Of a stretch of 64,000 nucleotides of DNA, positions 43,246 through 52,318 are shown in pieces. Position 1 is the stretch's first letter; each line of letters starts with the position of its first letter. The notes under the pieces were generated by a model. It ran no database searches. It had not been told where the DNA came from and was given only the letters and a program-made list of their open reading frames with translations. The stretch spans positions 15,514-79,513 of the forward strand of contig CAZYWZ010000020.1 of the NCBI GenBank assembly GCA_964651705.1, written 5' to 3'. A program made the translations under genes and the position numbers. Source of the stretch: JADLBR01 sp964651705 (lineage in GTDB: Bacteria > Verrucomicrobiota > Verrucomicrobiia > JADLBR01).

Positions 43246-44958
43246 TCAACAGCGCTGAAGCAGCGCGTCCGTTCTCGCAAGAAGGTCCGAAACCTGGGCG
43301 CTGTTGGGCATCAATTGCGACGCGCGATCCAAGTACTCCCGAGCTGACAGCAGAGCGTTCTTTGCCCGCGGAAAATCGCTATCGTCTTCGATTGCCCACT
43401 TCCCGGAAGTGAAGAGGCACATGCCCGCACGATGGAAAGCGTCGCCATTATCGGGTTGAAGCAAGGTGACCCACTCAAAACGCATTCCGGCGTCATGCCA
43501 CACCATCCCCCCTTGCACCATCAAACGCCGTTCGGCGCGCTGGGCAAGGCGCTTCGCAAGAGCGCACTTCATCGCGCTGTCTGTCGACGTGGCCAGTTGG
43601 CGGACAAAGGGATCCAGACAGCCAAAGCCCTCCACCTGAACACGGAATGTTTCGCCGTCATCCGGCGCCGATTTAACGGCCTGAAAACAAGCGTCATCCG
43701 CAGCATCTGCGAGTTCCAGCAGCCGTTCTGGATGGCCGTCTTGCCCGGTGCAAGCGGTGCTGAATTCATCGAGCGCCGTTCTGGCCATGTCAATGGGAGG
43801 CAGTGGGGTCAGGACCGGCGGCGGTGTGACCGATGGCTGTTCCCCAATGCGAGGCGTTCGACTGCTGAGCCGGGCGCGCTGCTTTGTCAGAAGGCGGCTT
43901 AAGTACTCCGCGCGCGAACGGACCTCCATCCCCGACGGCAGCCCGATTTCCCTCGGATCTCGAAGCGGCTGATCTCGTTCCACCTCTTGGAGTCGACGGA
44001 TCGTGGCATCGAGGGCGGCGGCGCCATCGTCCGACTCAAGAGCGTACTGAATTCGGCCCAGCATAAAAAGGGCGTTTGCGTCAGGGGTTTGATCCGTCAC
44101 GACTCTCATGTGTGCGACCGCCCTTGAAAGCAAGCGGCTGCGCAACTGTAGGTTCTCAGGAGATGCCTTGGCCTCGTCGATGTCGATTGCTGCGCCCCAA
44201 TAGGCATTGGCTGCGCCACGGCGCAACTCCAGACCACCGGGGCACCTCTCGATCAGGGCTTCGGCCAGCCCTTCAAAGTCAGCGATTTGGCCTGCCCTTG
44301 CAGCCACTGCGCCGACGTTCGCGAAATCTTCGATGGACGATGGGTCAGCAGCGCACGCGATGGAGCGCCTAAATGAACTGTAAGCGGCGACGTGCTGGTC
44401 GGAATCGCTGAGATTCCTGGCCAGCGCAGAATGGATCAACTGAGCGCCTGCCGCAGCATTTTCGGGAGCCGGCCTCGAGGCCAATGCCATTTCGACCTCT
44501 TTGGCGGCATCTTCAAGAGACGGCCGCAACTTCTCAAGCCGGCGGCACGCTTTCGCCTTCCATGCGCGGGAGTCGTCAAATGACGCCGGATTCGGTTCCG
44601 GATCGAGGGCATCCTCTGCATGCCACAACTGGAAATGACAATACGCCCTGCCCAAGTGAATGGGGCCAGATTCTCCCAGGTTGGCGTCTCTGGGATCCAA
44701 AAGGCTCAGCAATTTGCGGGCCGCCCCGCGAGCCACAGGGAAGTCGCGCTGTTCGCTTGCAGTTTCCATCATCGTAAGCAGCTGCTCTGGATCCTCAGGC
44801 AACGCCGACAGCTTCGGTGGAGTCAATCCCGTCGCCTTGCGAAACAAGATCTTGAGGCCGCGCCAGAGCAGCCGAATCAACAGCCACACAACGCGGAAGA
44901 CGCCCTTCAATACGATCTCCACGATCGCTTGCGTGCTGCCTTTGGTTTGGATAGACAT
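43246..44958 (-). CDS. Membrane-anchored TPR-like repeat protein
   Basis: On the minus strand from ATG 44958, with GGAGG five bases upstream, the protein has 570 residues. A single hydrophobic helix near 15-35 (VFRVVWLLIRLLWRGL) would anchor it, leaving the rest on one side of the membrane. The long remainder is alpha-helical with alanine-rich repeats and pairs of helices of about 34 residues, as in TPR solenoids. A proline-rich linker at about 370-390 splits it. No enzyme motif is seen. It shares a strand with the polytopic gene upstream, so the two may be co-transcribed. A scaffold role is inferred. Confidence 0.6.
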   Translation of the reverse strand: MSIQTKGSTQAIVEIVLKGVFRVVWLLIRLLWRGLKILFRKATGLTPPKLSALPEDPEQLLTMMETASEQRDFPVARGAARKLLSLLDPRDANLGESGPIHLGRAYCHFQLWHAEDALDPEPNPASFDDSRAWKAKACRRLEKLRPSLEDAAKEVEMALASRPAPENAAAGAQLIHSALARNLSDSDQHVAAYSSFRRSIACAADPSSIEDFANVGAVAARAGQIADFEGLAEALIERCPGGLELRRGAANAYWGAAIDIDEAKASPENLQLRSRLLSRAVAHMRVVTDQTPDANALFMLGRIQYALESDDGAAALDATIRRLQEVERDQPLRDPREIGLPSGMEVRSRAEYLSRLLTKQRARLSSRTPRIGEQPSVTPPPVLTPLPPIDMARTALDEFSTACTGQDGHPERLLELADAADDACFQAVKSAPDDGETFRVQVEGFGCLDPFVRQLATSTDSAMKCALAKRLAQRAERRLMVQGGMVWHDAGMRFEWVTLLQPDNGDAFHRAGMCLFTSGKWAIEDDSDFPRAKNALLSAREYLDRASQLMPNSAQVSDLLARTDALLQRC

Positions 44959-45026
44959 GGCCACCTCCGGAAAGAATCTTCTGGCTTTCTCCTATGCCGG
45001 ACGCGAAGCGCAGTATTCGGTGGGTG

Positions 45027-46301
45027 CTATTCGGACTCCAGACTACGCTCCAGTTCGACAAATCGTGCCTTCCCGATGGCAATCGACTCAATGATCCATG
45101 CCCGGATGGCCCTGAATCCCTTGAGAATGCCGCCGTCCCGGATGTCGCCAATTCCCAGGTGGTCGCCCATCGATGCTTCGTGTCCCCGGTATCGTGGCGG
45201 AAAAGCGATTATGGGCGCGAAGGTCTCGCCATCCAAGCTATGGACAAGGGTTGGGAAGAACAGCCCCTTCGACAGCGCGATGGCGCCAGGCGGAATCGGG
45301 ATGCTCCGCCTGGCGAAGATAAAACATGGGCGGAAATAGAATGTCACGCTGCCCTCTTGGTTCCGATCAAGCCAGCCGAGCGTACGAACCGGGACTCCAG
45401 CAACACGCCGCATGAGAAAGGCGTGGGCCCTCTCTGGACGGATCCCCCGCTTGGTGCGGCCCGGAAAGATGGTGTCGAGGGCAAGCCAAGCGCCGAACAC
45501 GGCCAGACGAAACGCGGAAGGCGCGACAAGGGCGGCGGCGAATATGATGACGATGGATACAGCGGCACCAAGATAGGGATTGATGATATAAGAGATGACA
45601 ATCGAGGACAGCAGGAAGGTCTTGATGAGTTTCAGAATGGCATCAACGAATCCAAAAGGGCAGATGGCGATCAGGACATTTATGCCGTGTGCGGTGAGCC
45701 AGACCACCAGGAAAGCGATAATGCAAAGCGGGAGAATGAGCCAATCGACACCCGCCTGGAAGAGCCCAAGCTGGACCGGCAGCAGCGAGGCGTGCTGTGC
45801 GGTCGATAGGGTTCCGGACAATGGCGGATCCCCGGCGGAGAGGTGCCGGGCCATTTGGTCGGCAACGAATGGGACAAATGCGGTGCTGGCGATGGCGGCG
45901 CTGAATTTGCTCTCAAACAACTCGGCCATGTCCATGGGCTTCTTCAGCAGTGGTGGCGCCACCGTGCCGAGAGAGTCCTTCAGGAAGCACAGCGCGAGGA
46001 TCACGAAACCAATTCCCCAAACCCGCGGATGGCAAAACCATGGCAGGAGATGCCGGCGTGTCTCCGGAGTGTGGTAATAGTGCCAGGCGCCAACGGAGCA
46101 GACGCCCAACATCGGAGAAATTGCCACTCCAGTGATTTGGGAAATGCCTTCGGTCAAATCGACCCCCGGAAGGCGGTCTGTGGATGGCAACTTTGGTTGC
46201 TGGGGCTCCGGCGATGCCGCGGCGAGGGCCTCACCGGTCGCGGTGACGAGTCCAAGGACCACGGCGAGAAGGATTCTCTTGATCGACCTGGAGCGCTTCA
46301 T
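45027..46301 (-). CDS. Polytopic membrane protein
   Basis: I choose ATG 46301 because the product then begins with a signal-like helix (RILLAVVLGLVTATGEALAAA). The 424-residue protein has about eight hydrophobic segments, clustered near 75-130 and again at 205-320. It has charged cytoplasmic loops, and no catalytic motif is visible. It precedes the TPR gene by 68 bp on the same strand. An open frame extends upstream but without a better start. Function is unknown. Confidence 0.55.
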   Translation of the reverse strand: MKRSRSIKRILLAVVLGLVTATGEALAAASPEPQQPKLPSTDRLPGVDLTEGISQITGVAISPMLGVCSVGAWHYYHTPETRRHLLPWFCHPRVWGIGFVILALCFLKDSLGTVAPPLLKKPMDMAELFESKFSAAIASTAFVPFVADQMARHLSAGDPPLSGTLSTAQHASLLPVQLGLFQAGVDWLILPLCIIAFLVVWLTAHGINVLIAICPFGFVDAILKLIKTFLLSSIVISYIINPYLGAAVSIVIIFAAALVAPSAFRLAVFGAWLALDTIFPGRTKRGIRPERAHAFLMRRVAGVPVRTLGWLDRNQEGSVTFYFRPCFIFARRSIPIPPGAIALSKGLFFPTLVHSLDGETFAPIIAFPPRYRGHEASMGDHLGIGDIRDGGILKGFRAIRAWIIESIAIGKARFVELERSLESE

Positions 46302-46518
46302 GGAGCAAGTTCGTGAAAGCCGATAGAAACGGAAAATCGAGGCTGAGATTTCACCAGAACCTAGTGGCCAATTCGCCTCCATATGAGATTGGCGGACGGC
46401 TCGGGGAGCGCGTGCTCGTTGAAGACGCTTGCCCAAGCATCGGATCGCGCGAGCGAGGAACGCACATCCATATTGAAGGCCGCTCGTCGCCAGAGTGTCG
46501 AGATAATTGTGCTGATCC
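46302..46518. other. Gene-free spacer before the surface-protein remnant
   Basis: No reading frame here looks coding. It should contain the promoter of the minus-strand pair and whatever is left of the upstream part of the broken gene that follows. Confidence 0.4.
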
Positions 46519-47312
46519 ATGGCGTCGGCCACACCCCCTTTCTGGCGATTCTTCGAATCGAGCCTGAAGTCGGCCAACGCGATGCCCGCCGTATCGCCGC
46601 TGGCGGTGGGGGCGGGGGCGCTGAATTTGGCGGGTCTGGACGTCACAGTGGCCTCGCTGGAGGTGACCTCGGATTCGGCCGCGCTCGATTTCGGCGCTGG
46701 AGCGGAGGCGAATCATTTCGTGGCCACCTCGGGTGCGGTCGGGGCGTGGTCTGGGAGGCTGACCATCGGACACTTCGATCCCGCGACTGACACTCTGCGG
46801 CTGGGCACATCGGATTCCGACGCCCACGGTAACGCGGACCGAATCACGTTCGTTGACCCCGGGATGTCGGTCGGCTCCTATGCGGCGGTTGTCCAGCCGG
46901 ACGGCTACGTCACTGTGGGCGAGCTCATCGTCACCAATCCTGATGCCGATGGCGACGGGATGGCCGACGCTTGGGCGATCGCGCATTTCGGATCGACGGC
47001 GGCACTGCCGGGCGACGACGTCGACCGCGATGGCTTCACCAACCTGCAGGAGCGCTGGGCCGGCACCGACCCGACCTCCCGGGGCAGCAGGCCGTGCATC
47101 GCAAGCATTCGCTCCCAAAGCGACGACATGATCATCCGATTCGATTCGGTCCTGGGGCGGAAGTACTGCATCCAGAGCAGCGACGATCTGAAGAATGGAC
47201 CCGAACCGTTCAGGACAATGTACCGGGGACCGGTGGGTCGATCGAGGTCCCCGATCCCGGCGGCCGAGACACCATACGTCGCTTCTATCGAGTGGTCATC
47301 ACATTGGAGTGA
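46519..47312 (+). pseudogene. Remnant of an autotransporter-repeat surface protein with a frameshift
   Basis: The reading frame starts in mid-protein. It contains LNLAGLDVTVASLE, a WSGRLTIGHF segment with DTLRLG, and a DADGDGMADAWAIAHFG ... DVDRDGFTNLQERWAGTDP calcium-binding tail. This is the layout of large surface proteins in Verrucomicrobiota and relatives. The expected C-terminal ending (VQDNVPGTGGSIEVPDPGG ... RFYRVVITLE) is present but in another frame, so an insertion or deletion occurred near 47195-47200. Most of the N-terminal repeats are missing. It marks the junction between the accessory island and the conserved chromosome. Confidence 0.75.
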
Positions 47313-47586
47313 ACGCTGCGCCGGTCGGACCGGAACTGTCAGTAGCCCTGCAAGTAGATGCAACTGCTGGATGCCCGCAACCGGATGTCCGATACCCCTT
47401 GACACGTGGTCGCCCCGACCATATTGATGTGCCGTAAGTTAGGTGGTTGCAAGCCGAGCCCTACCTCCGGAGCCATTTTTGATCATAGGCCCTGCAACCA
47501 CCGACTCTGGTCGTCGATCTCCAGGGAGCCGAACCATAGGCAGGCCTCGCGGCAGGATTCGCAGGGATGATCGACGGCGCTCTCCC
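47313..47586. other. Gene-free spacer at the island boundary
   Basis: I see no coding signal, tRNA or obvious attachment-site repeat in these 274 bases. They separate the broken surface-protein gene from the minus-strand cyclase gene. Confidence 0.4.
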
Positions 47587-48537
47587 TCATGTGGCTGGGG
47601 TGTCGCAGGGGGGCGCATCGGTCTCGCCGGGCAGGTGCATGGCGAAGAGGCGGAGGGCGCTGGCCCTGCCGCGGATCTCGTGGGTGCCCATGTCCTCGAA
47701 GCGGAAATCGGCGCCGGCGGCGTCGCGGATGGGTTCGGAGGCGATGACCTGGCGCCCGAGGGTCTTGCAGAGGCCCTCGATGCGGAAGGCGGTATTGACG
47801 GCGTCGCCGATGATGGTGAAGTCCCGCGCGGCATGGCGCCCGATGTTGCCCATCGCGACGGTGCCGCGGTGGATGCCGCAGCCGATGCGGAAGGGCAGGC
47901 CCGGGTGCTGCGCCGAGAGCGTCTGCTCGTAGCGCGCGGCCCTGCCGATCAATTCTCGGGCGGCGGTGAGGCATTCCCCGACGTCGTGGTTGTCGCTCTT
48001 GACCTCCGGCCAGTATGCCAGCAGCGCGTCGCCGATGATCTTGTCCACGGTGCCATTGAGTTCCTCGACGAGCCGGCCGGCGTCCGAGAACCACCGCGCC
48101 AGCAGCTTCGCGACATCGCCGGCCGGCAGTTGCTCGGAGATGCCGGTGAAGCCGCGGATGTCGGTGACCAGGATGGAGGCGCGGGTCTGGCGGTGGAAGG
48201 TGACGGTGGCATCCGGCTCGTCGGAGACGGCGGGCGCCGGGGCGGCCTCGTCCCGCGCGAGTTGGAAGCGCATGCGCACCTCGCCGATCTCGATGGTGTC
48301 GCCATTGGCGAGGAGGTGGGGGGCGACCACGCGCTTGCCGTTGACGAGGGTGCCGTTGCGGCTGCCGAGGTCCGTGAGCTGGTATTCGCCCGGGGCGCGC
48401 TCGAGGATGACGGCGTGGTGGCGCGAGGCGCTGGTGTCGCGGACCACGACGGCATTTTCCCCGGAGCGACCGATGGAGACCACGGCCACCAGCGGGACGG
48501 GGGCCACGGTGCCCTCGATGTGCAGTTCGGCCGGCAT
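47587..48537 (-). CDS. FHA domain - class III adenylate/guanylate cyclase
   Basis: From ATG 48537 the 316-residue protein starts with an FHA domain (SIGRSGENAVVV, SRHHAVI, LGSRNGTLVNG) that binds phosphothreonine. After a short linker comes a class III cyclase catalytic domain: ILVTDIRGFT with the first metal aspartate, KIIGDALLAYW with the second, and GIHRGTVAMGNIG later. It should make a cyclic nucleotide in response to a phosphorylated partner. It is divergent from recF. The open frame on the opposite strand is a shadow caused by the high GC content. Confidence 0.85.
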   Translation of the reverse strand: MPAELHIEGTVAPVPLVAVVSIGRSGENAVVVRDTSASRHHAVILERAPGEYQLTDLGSRNGTLVNGKRVVAPHLLANGDTIEIGEVRMRFQLARDEAAPAPAVSDEPDATVTFHRQTRASILVTDIRGFTGISEQLPAGDVAKLLARWFSDAGRLVEELNGTVDKIIGDALLAYWPEVKSDNHDVGECLTAARELIGRAARYEQTLSAQHPGLPFRIGCGIHRGTVAMGNIGRHAARDFTIIGDAVNTAFRIEGLCKTLGRQVIASEPIRDAAGADFRFEDMGTHEIRGRASALRLFAMHLPGETDAPPCDTPAT

Positions 48538-48669
48538 CGGGATCACTCTATCGGCCCCGCGCCCGCGGACAAACCGAAACGGCGGGGGCGCCGCGCGGCC
48601 AAGGCCCGCGGATTCCTTCGACACGCGTTGGCCGGTGGGGTAGAGGTATCGCGAGCCGTGATCCGGGAA

Positions 48670-49674
48670 ATGCTGCTTCGGGACTTTCGTTGCCACCGGC
48701 GCGCGTGCCTGTCATTCGAGGGGGGCGCCACCGTTTTCTGCGGCCCGAATGGCGCGGGCAAGTCGGCGCTGCTGGAGGCCATCTATTTCGCGGGCCGGCT
48801 GCGGTCATTTCGCTCGGCGACGCCCCGGGACATGGTGCGGCGGGGCGCGGATTCCTTCGAGATCGGGATCGCGACGGGGCGCGAGCGGCTGGGCGTCTTC
48901 TGGGCCCCCGGGGGGCGGCGGCTCTCGCTCAACGGCGGCGACGTCCCGTCCGCGGCGGATTTTTGGGGCGCGTTGCCCTGCGTCGCGCTGACCCCGGGCG
49001 ACGTGCGGCTGGTGAATGGGCCCGCGGCCTCGGCCCGGCGGTTCCTGTCGGCGCTGGCGAGCCAGATCGACCGCGGCGCGTTGCGCGCGCTGCTGCGCTA
49101 CAGTCGGCTCGCGCAACAGCGGCAGGCATTGCTGTCGGCGCCGCGCCCCGACCGGGGCCTGTGGGACCTCCTGACAACGCAGATGCGCGAGGTGGGCGCG
49201 CCGCTGCAGGGGCAGAGGCGTTCGCTCGTGCGCCGGCTGGCGGTGCACGCGGCCCGCGCCTACCGGGAGATCTCGGGGGGCGCCGAGACCCTGCGGATCG
49301 CGTATCGTCCCGGCTCGTGGGAGGCGGGCATGGAGTCGGAGCGCCGGGCCGGGCGGGCGCTGGTCGGCTTGCAGCGGGATGTGATGGAGGTTTCCATCGG
49401 GGGCACCGCGCCCCGGCGCCACGCCAGCGAGGGGCAGCTGCGCTCCGCGGCCATCGCGATCCGCGCCGCGGAGATCGCCATCCTGCAAGCCGCCGAAGCC
49501 GTCCGGCCCGTGGTCTTGGTCGACGATGTCTTTGGCGAGCTGGACCCCTCCCGGCGCGCGGCCCTCGCGCGGCTCATCCCGACAGACACCCCGCTCTTCG
49601 CCACCGTCGCCGATGCCCGATGGGTGCCGGAGACCCTGGCCAACGCGCGCGTCGTTCCCCTGCCGCTGGGCTGA
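48670..49674 (+). CDS. recF: DNA replication/repair protein RecF
   Basis: The 334-residue protein has FCGPNGAGKSALLEAIYF (Walker A, about 26-43) after an LRDFRC strand, as in RecF. Late motifs include RRHASEGQLRSAAIAIR (the signature region) and VVLVDDVFGELDPSRR (Walker B and D-loop). RecF loads RecA at gaps through RecO and RecR. The start is ATG 48670, with GTG 48658 as an alternative. The usual neighbours dnaN and gyrB are absent here, so recF is relocated relative to the classical order. GC content is very high, which creates long shadow frames. Confidence 0.88.
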   Translation: MLLRDFRCHRRACLSFEGGATVFCGPNGAGKSALLEAIYFAGRLRSFRSATPRDMVRRGADSFEIGIATGRERLGVFWAPGGRRLSLNGGDVPSAADFWGALPCVALTPGDVRLVNGPAASARRFLSALASQIDRGALRALLRYSRLAQQRQALLSAPRPDRGLWDLLTTQMREVGAPLQGQRRSLVRRLAVHAARAYREISGGAETLRIAYRPGSWEAGMESERRAGRALVGLQRDVMEVSIGGTAPRRHASEGQLRSAAIAIRAAEIAILQAAEAVRPVVLVDDVFGELDPSRRAALARLIPTDTPLFATVADARWVPETLANARVVPLPLG

Positions 49675-49724
49675 CTCGGAAATTTTCTTGTTTGCGGCGG
49701 CCCCCGGGGTTTGCACTCTGGGCC

Positions 49725-50603
49725 ATGGCCGATCCCGAAAATCGCTTTCCCCATGGGGTGACCGCGCTGATCCCCGCATTCAACGAGGAGGGGGCCCTGT
49801 GCGCCACCGTCGAGGCGATACGATCCTGCGCCCGGCATGTCGCGGAGTTGGAGATCATCGTGATCGACGACGGTTCGACGGACCGGACCTCGGCGGTCGC
49901 CGCGGGCCTGCCCGTGACGCTGGTGAGGCACCCGACCAACCGCGGCTACGGGAGCGCCCTCATGACCGGCATGCGGCGGGCGAAGCACGAGTGGATCCTC
50001 ATCGCCGATGCCGACGGGACCTATCCGCTCGAGGACATCCCGCGGCTGCTGGCGGAGGCGGGGGAGGCCGACATGGTCGTCGGCGCGCGCACCGGCAGCG
50101 AGGTGCACGTGCCGCTGCTCCGGCGCCCCGGCAAATGGATCATCACGCGCCTCGCGGAATACCTGAGCCAGACCCGCATCCCGGACCTCAACTCCGGGTT
50201 CCGCATCTTCCGCAAGGAGGCCGCCACCCGATTCATCAGCCTCTATCCCGAGGGCTTCTCGTTCACCACGACCATCACCCTGGCCTTCATGACCAACGGC
50301 TACCACGTCGTGTTCGTGCCGATCAATTATCGGAAGCGGGTGGGCAAATCCTCGATCAAGCCGCTGCGCGATTTCACGGGCTTCTTCATCTTGATCATCC
50401 GCATCTGCGCGTGCTTTCGCCCGCTGAACGTGTTCATTCCGCCGGCGCTGTTCCTGCTCGTGGCGGGGATCGTGAAGGGGACGATCGACTACCTGGGCCA
50501 GGGGCGCCTGGGGCTGTTGGCGATCGCCGCGGCGCTGACGGGCGTGCAGATGATATTCTTCGGGCTGCTGGCCGATCTGGTCGATCGGCGGATGAAGCTG
50601 TGA
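49725..50603 (+). CDS. Family 2 glycosyltransferase with C-terminal membrane helices
   Basis: The 292-residue protein starts at ATG 49725. TALIPAFNEEGAL, IVIDDGSTDRT, and LIADADGTYPLED (the DxD metal site) define a GT-A family 2 enzyme of the polyprenyl-phosphate transferase type. LNSGFRIFRK follows. Two hydrophobic helices near 225-290 may anchor it. It likely transfers a sugar from a nucleotide donor to a lipid carrier. The following membrane protein overlaps it in a GTGA arrangement, so the two are coupled. Confidence 0.85.
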   Translation: MADPENRFPHGVTALIPAFNEEGALCATVEAIRSCARHVAELEIIVIDDGSTDRTSAVAAGLPVTLVRHPTNRGYGSALMTGMRRAKHEWILIADADGTYPLEDIPRLLAEAGEADMVVGARTGSEVHVPLLRRPGKWIITRLAEYLSQTRIPDLNSGFRIFRKEAATRFISLYPEGFSFTTTITLAFMTNGYHVVFVPINYRKRVGKSSIKPLRDFTGFFILIIRICACFRPLNVFIPPALFLLVAGIVKGTIDYLGQGRLGLLAIAAALTGVQMIFFGLLADLVDRRMKL

Positions 50604-52312
50604 GGCGCCCGCCGTGGAGGACGCTGGCGGCGGCGGGGCTGCCGCTGCTGCTGGGGTACGCGTACCACGTGGTCGCGCACCTGTGGGGCCGGCCGCTGGC
50701 ATTCCAGGACGACATGCGGCAGCACCTGCTCGGGCTTCGGCCGACGGCCGACCTCTTTGGCGCGTACTTTGCGGCGACGGTGCCTTTCGGGGTGCGCGCG
50801 CTGGATGCGATCACGTCGCGCTTCGTTGACGCTCTGGATTGGGCGCGGTGGGCGCAGCCGCTGTTGCTGGCGGCCTGGCTGGCGGTCGGCGCCCGGCGGT
50901 TGGCGGCGGCGCTGGGGCGCGAGCGGGAGGCATGGGTCTTCGCGGCGTGGATTCAGGTGTTCGCCTGGGCGGGGGACGATCTGGTCAGCGCGACGCCGCG
51001 CTCCTGGGCGCTCGCCTTCCTGATCGAGATTCTCGGCAGCGCGGCGCTGCGGCATCCGGCGAGGTTTGCGATGGGCATCGGGCTGGCGGCGCTGTGGTAT
51101 CCGCCGGTGGCGGTCCTGGGCCTGGCGACGGGGGCCGGCATGGCCGCCTGGGTGATGCTGGAGGCGGCCTGGGGGGAACCGGAGCTGCGCGGCCTGCCCG
51201 GGGTGAAGGCCCTGTCTTTTGTGGAACGGTGGCGGGGCGGCTGGCGCAAGGACTTGCTGCGCTGGGTGCTGGCGCTGGTCGTGGCGACCGTCGCCCTGCT
51301 GCTCGTGGCCCAGTTGTATCGGCACCGCCTCGAGCCCTTTGGCCCGCCCATCGCGCGCGACGAGGCGATGCGCCTCGACGAGTTCGGGGATTCCGGCCGC
51401 GCGGCGTTCTTCTCGGACCACCCCATCGATCATTGGGTGATGAATTCGCGCGGCGGCCTGGTCAATCGCGACTCCGAGATCCCGTGGATCGTGGTGGCGC
51501 TCATCGGGGCGATGGCGCTGCTCAAGCTGCCGGCGTCGATGGGGCGGCTGCTCACGGGGCTCTGGTCGCCGCGCGGCCGCGGGCTCATGACGTCGTGGCT
51601 GGCGGCGTCGCTGCTGCTGTTCTTTTCGGCCCACGCCCTGTGGCACAAGCTGTTTCACCCGAGCCGATACGTGCAGTATTCGGTCACGATCCTGGCGGCC
51701 CTGCTGCTGGCCGGGCTCGTGGCGCGCTGGTGGTGGCCGATCCGCGCCGCGGCCCTCGCGGCCGGGTTTTGGCTGGCGGTCTGGATGGGGCGCGCCAGCT
51801 ACGACGACGGCCGCCTGGCCGGGATGATCCAGTGGGAGATCGGCCCCACCCGCGAGGCGGTGTTGGCCGCCTACCCCGAGAGCTCGCTCTCGGCGACCGC
51901 GCCACTCTTGTTCGGCTCTCGGTCGGTGGCCTCCGTCGAGCTGGCGCTCCCCTACCACGTCGGTTTCTACAAGCAGGCCGCGGGCCGCATCCGGGACGCC
52001 TTCGCGGCCTGGTACACCGACGACCCGGCCAAGGTCATGGCGTTCCAACTGAAATATGGCGTGACCCACTGGATCCTGGAGGGCGACGCATGGAAAGGCC
52101 GGGGGCAGGGGTTCTATGTCCACCAGCCCTGGCGGGGGTTCGTGCCGCGGCGGATGGGAGAGATCCCGAAGCCGGTGCTCGAGGCCATATTCCAGGGGCG
52201 GGATCACGGGCGACCGGTGGTCGTCAGCGCGGCCGAGATGGCGAAGCTACTGCGGTTTTGGCCGCGCCCCGCGCAAGCCTTGCCTGTCCCCGGCGTTCGC
52301 CTACAACCTTGA
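50600..52312 (+). CDS. Polytopic membrane protein, possible glycan-assembly protein
   Basis: The GTG at 50600 overlaps the preceding stop and gives 570 residues. About ten hydrophobic helices are spread over the first 400 residues, followed by a soluble C-terminal domain containing GVTHWILEGDAW. The layout (many helices, a short periplasmic loop with FQDDMRQHLLGL near the start, and a soluble tail) resembles lipid-linked sugar transferases of the GT-C type. The DD in FQDD may be the catalytic acidic pair. It is flanked by a GT2 gene and an alpha/alpha-barrel-like protein gene, so a surface glycan role is inferred. Confidence 0.6.
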   Translation: MRRPPWRTLAAAGLPLLLGYAYHVVAHLWGRPLAFQDDMRQHLLGLRPTADLFGAYFAATVPFGVRALDAITSRFVDALDWARWAQPLLLAAWLAVGARRLAAALGREREAWVFAAWIQVFAWAGDDLVSATPRSWALAFLIEILGSAALRHPARFAMGIGLAALWYPPVAVLGLATGAGMAAWVMLEAAWGEPELRGLPGVKALSFVERWRGGWRKDLLRWVLALVVATVALLLVAQLYRHRLEPFGPPIARDEAMRLDEFGDSGRAAFFSDHPIDHWVMNSRGGLVNRDSEIPWIVVALIGAMALLKLPASMGRLLTGLWSPRGRGLMTSWLAASLLLFFSAHALWHKLFHPSRYVQYSVTILAALLLAGLVARWWWPIRAAALAAGFWLAVWMGRASYDDGRLAGMIQWEIGPTREAVLAAYPESSLSATAPLLFGSRSVASVELALPYHVGFYKQAAGRIRDAFAAWYTDDPAKVMAFQLKYGVTHWILEGDAWKGRGQGFYVHQPWRGFVPRRMGEIPKPVLEAIFQGRDHGRPVVVSAAEMAKLLRFWPRPAQALPVPGVRLQP

Positions 52313-52318
52313 TGCGCC

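Noticed and set aside
46351..47118. A minus-strand frame of 255 codons at the surface-protein remnant
   Set aside because: The plus-strand frame has recognisable calcium-binding and repeat motifs. The minus frame has no motif and repetitive arginine-rich composition.
47443..49674. A 743-codon plus-strand frame joining an N-terminal extension to RecF
   Set aside because: The first 400 codons are antisense to the FHA-cyclase gene, which has clear domains. RecF begins near 48670.
49526..52312. A 928-codon frame fusing the GT2 region to the membrane protein
   Set aside because: The first part is a shadow of the recF end and the GT2 gene. The membrane protein starts at GTG 50600 in a GTGA overlap.
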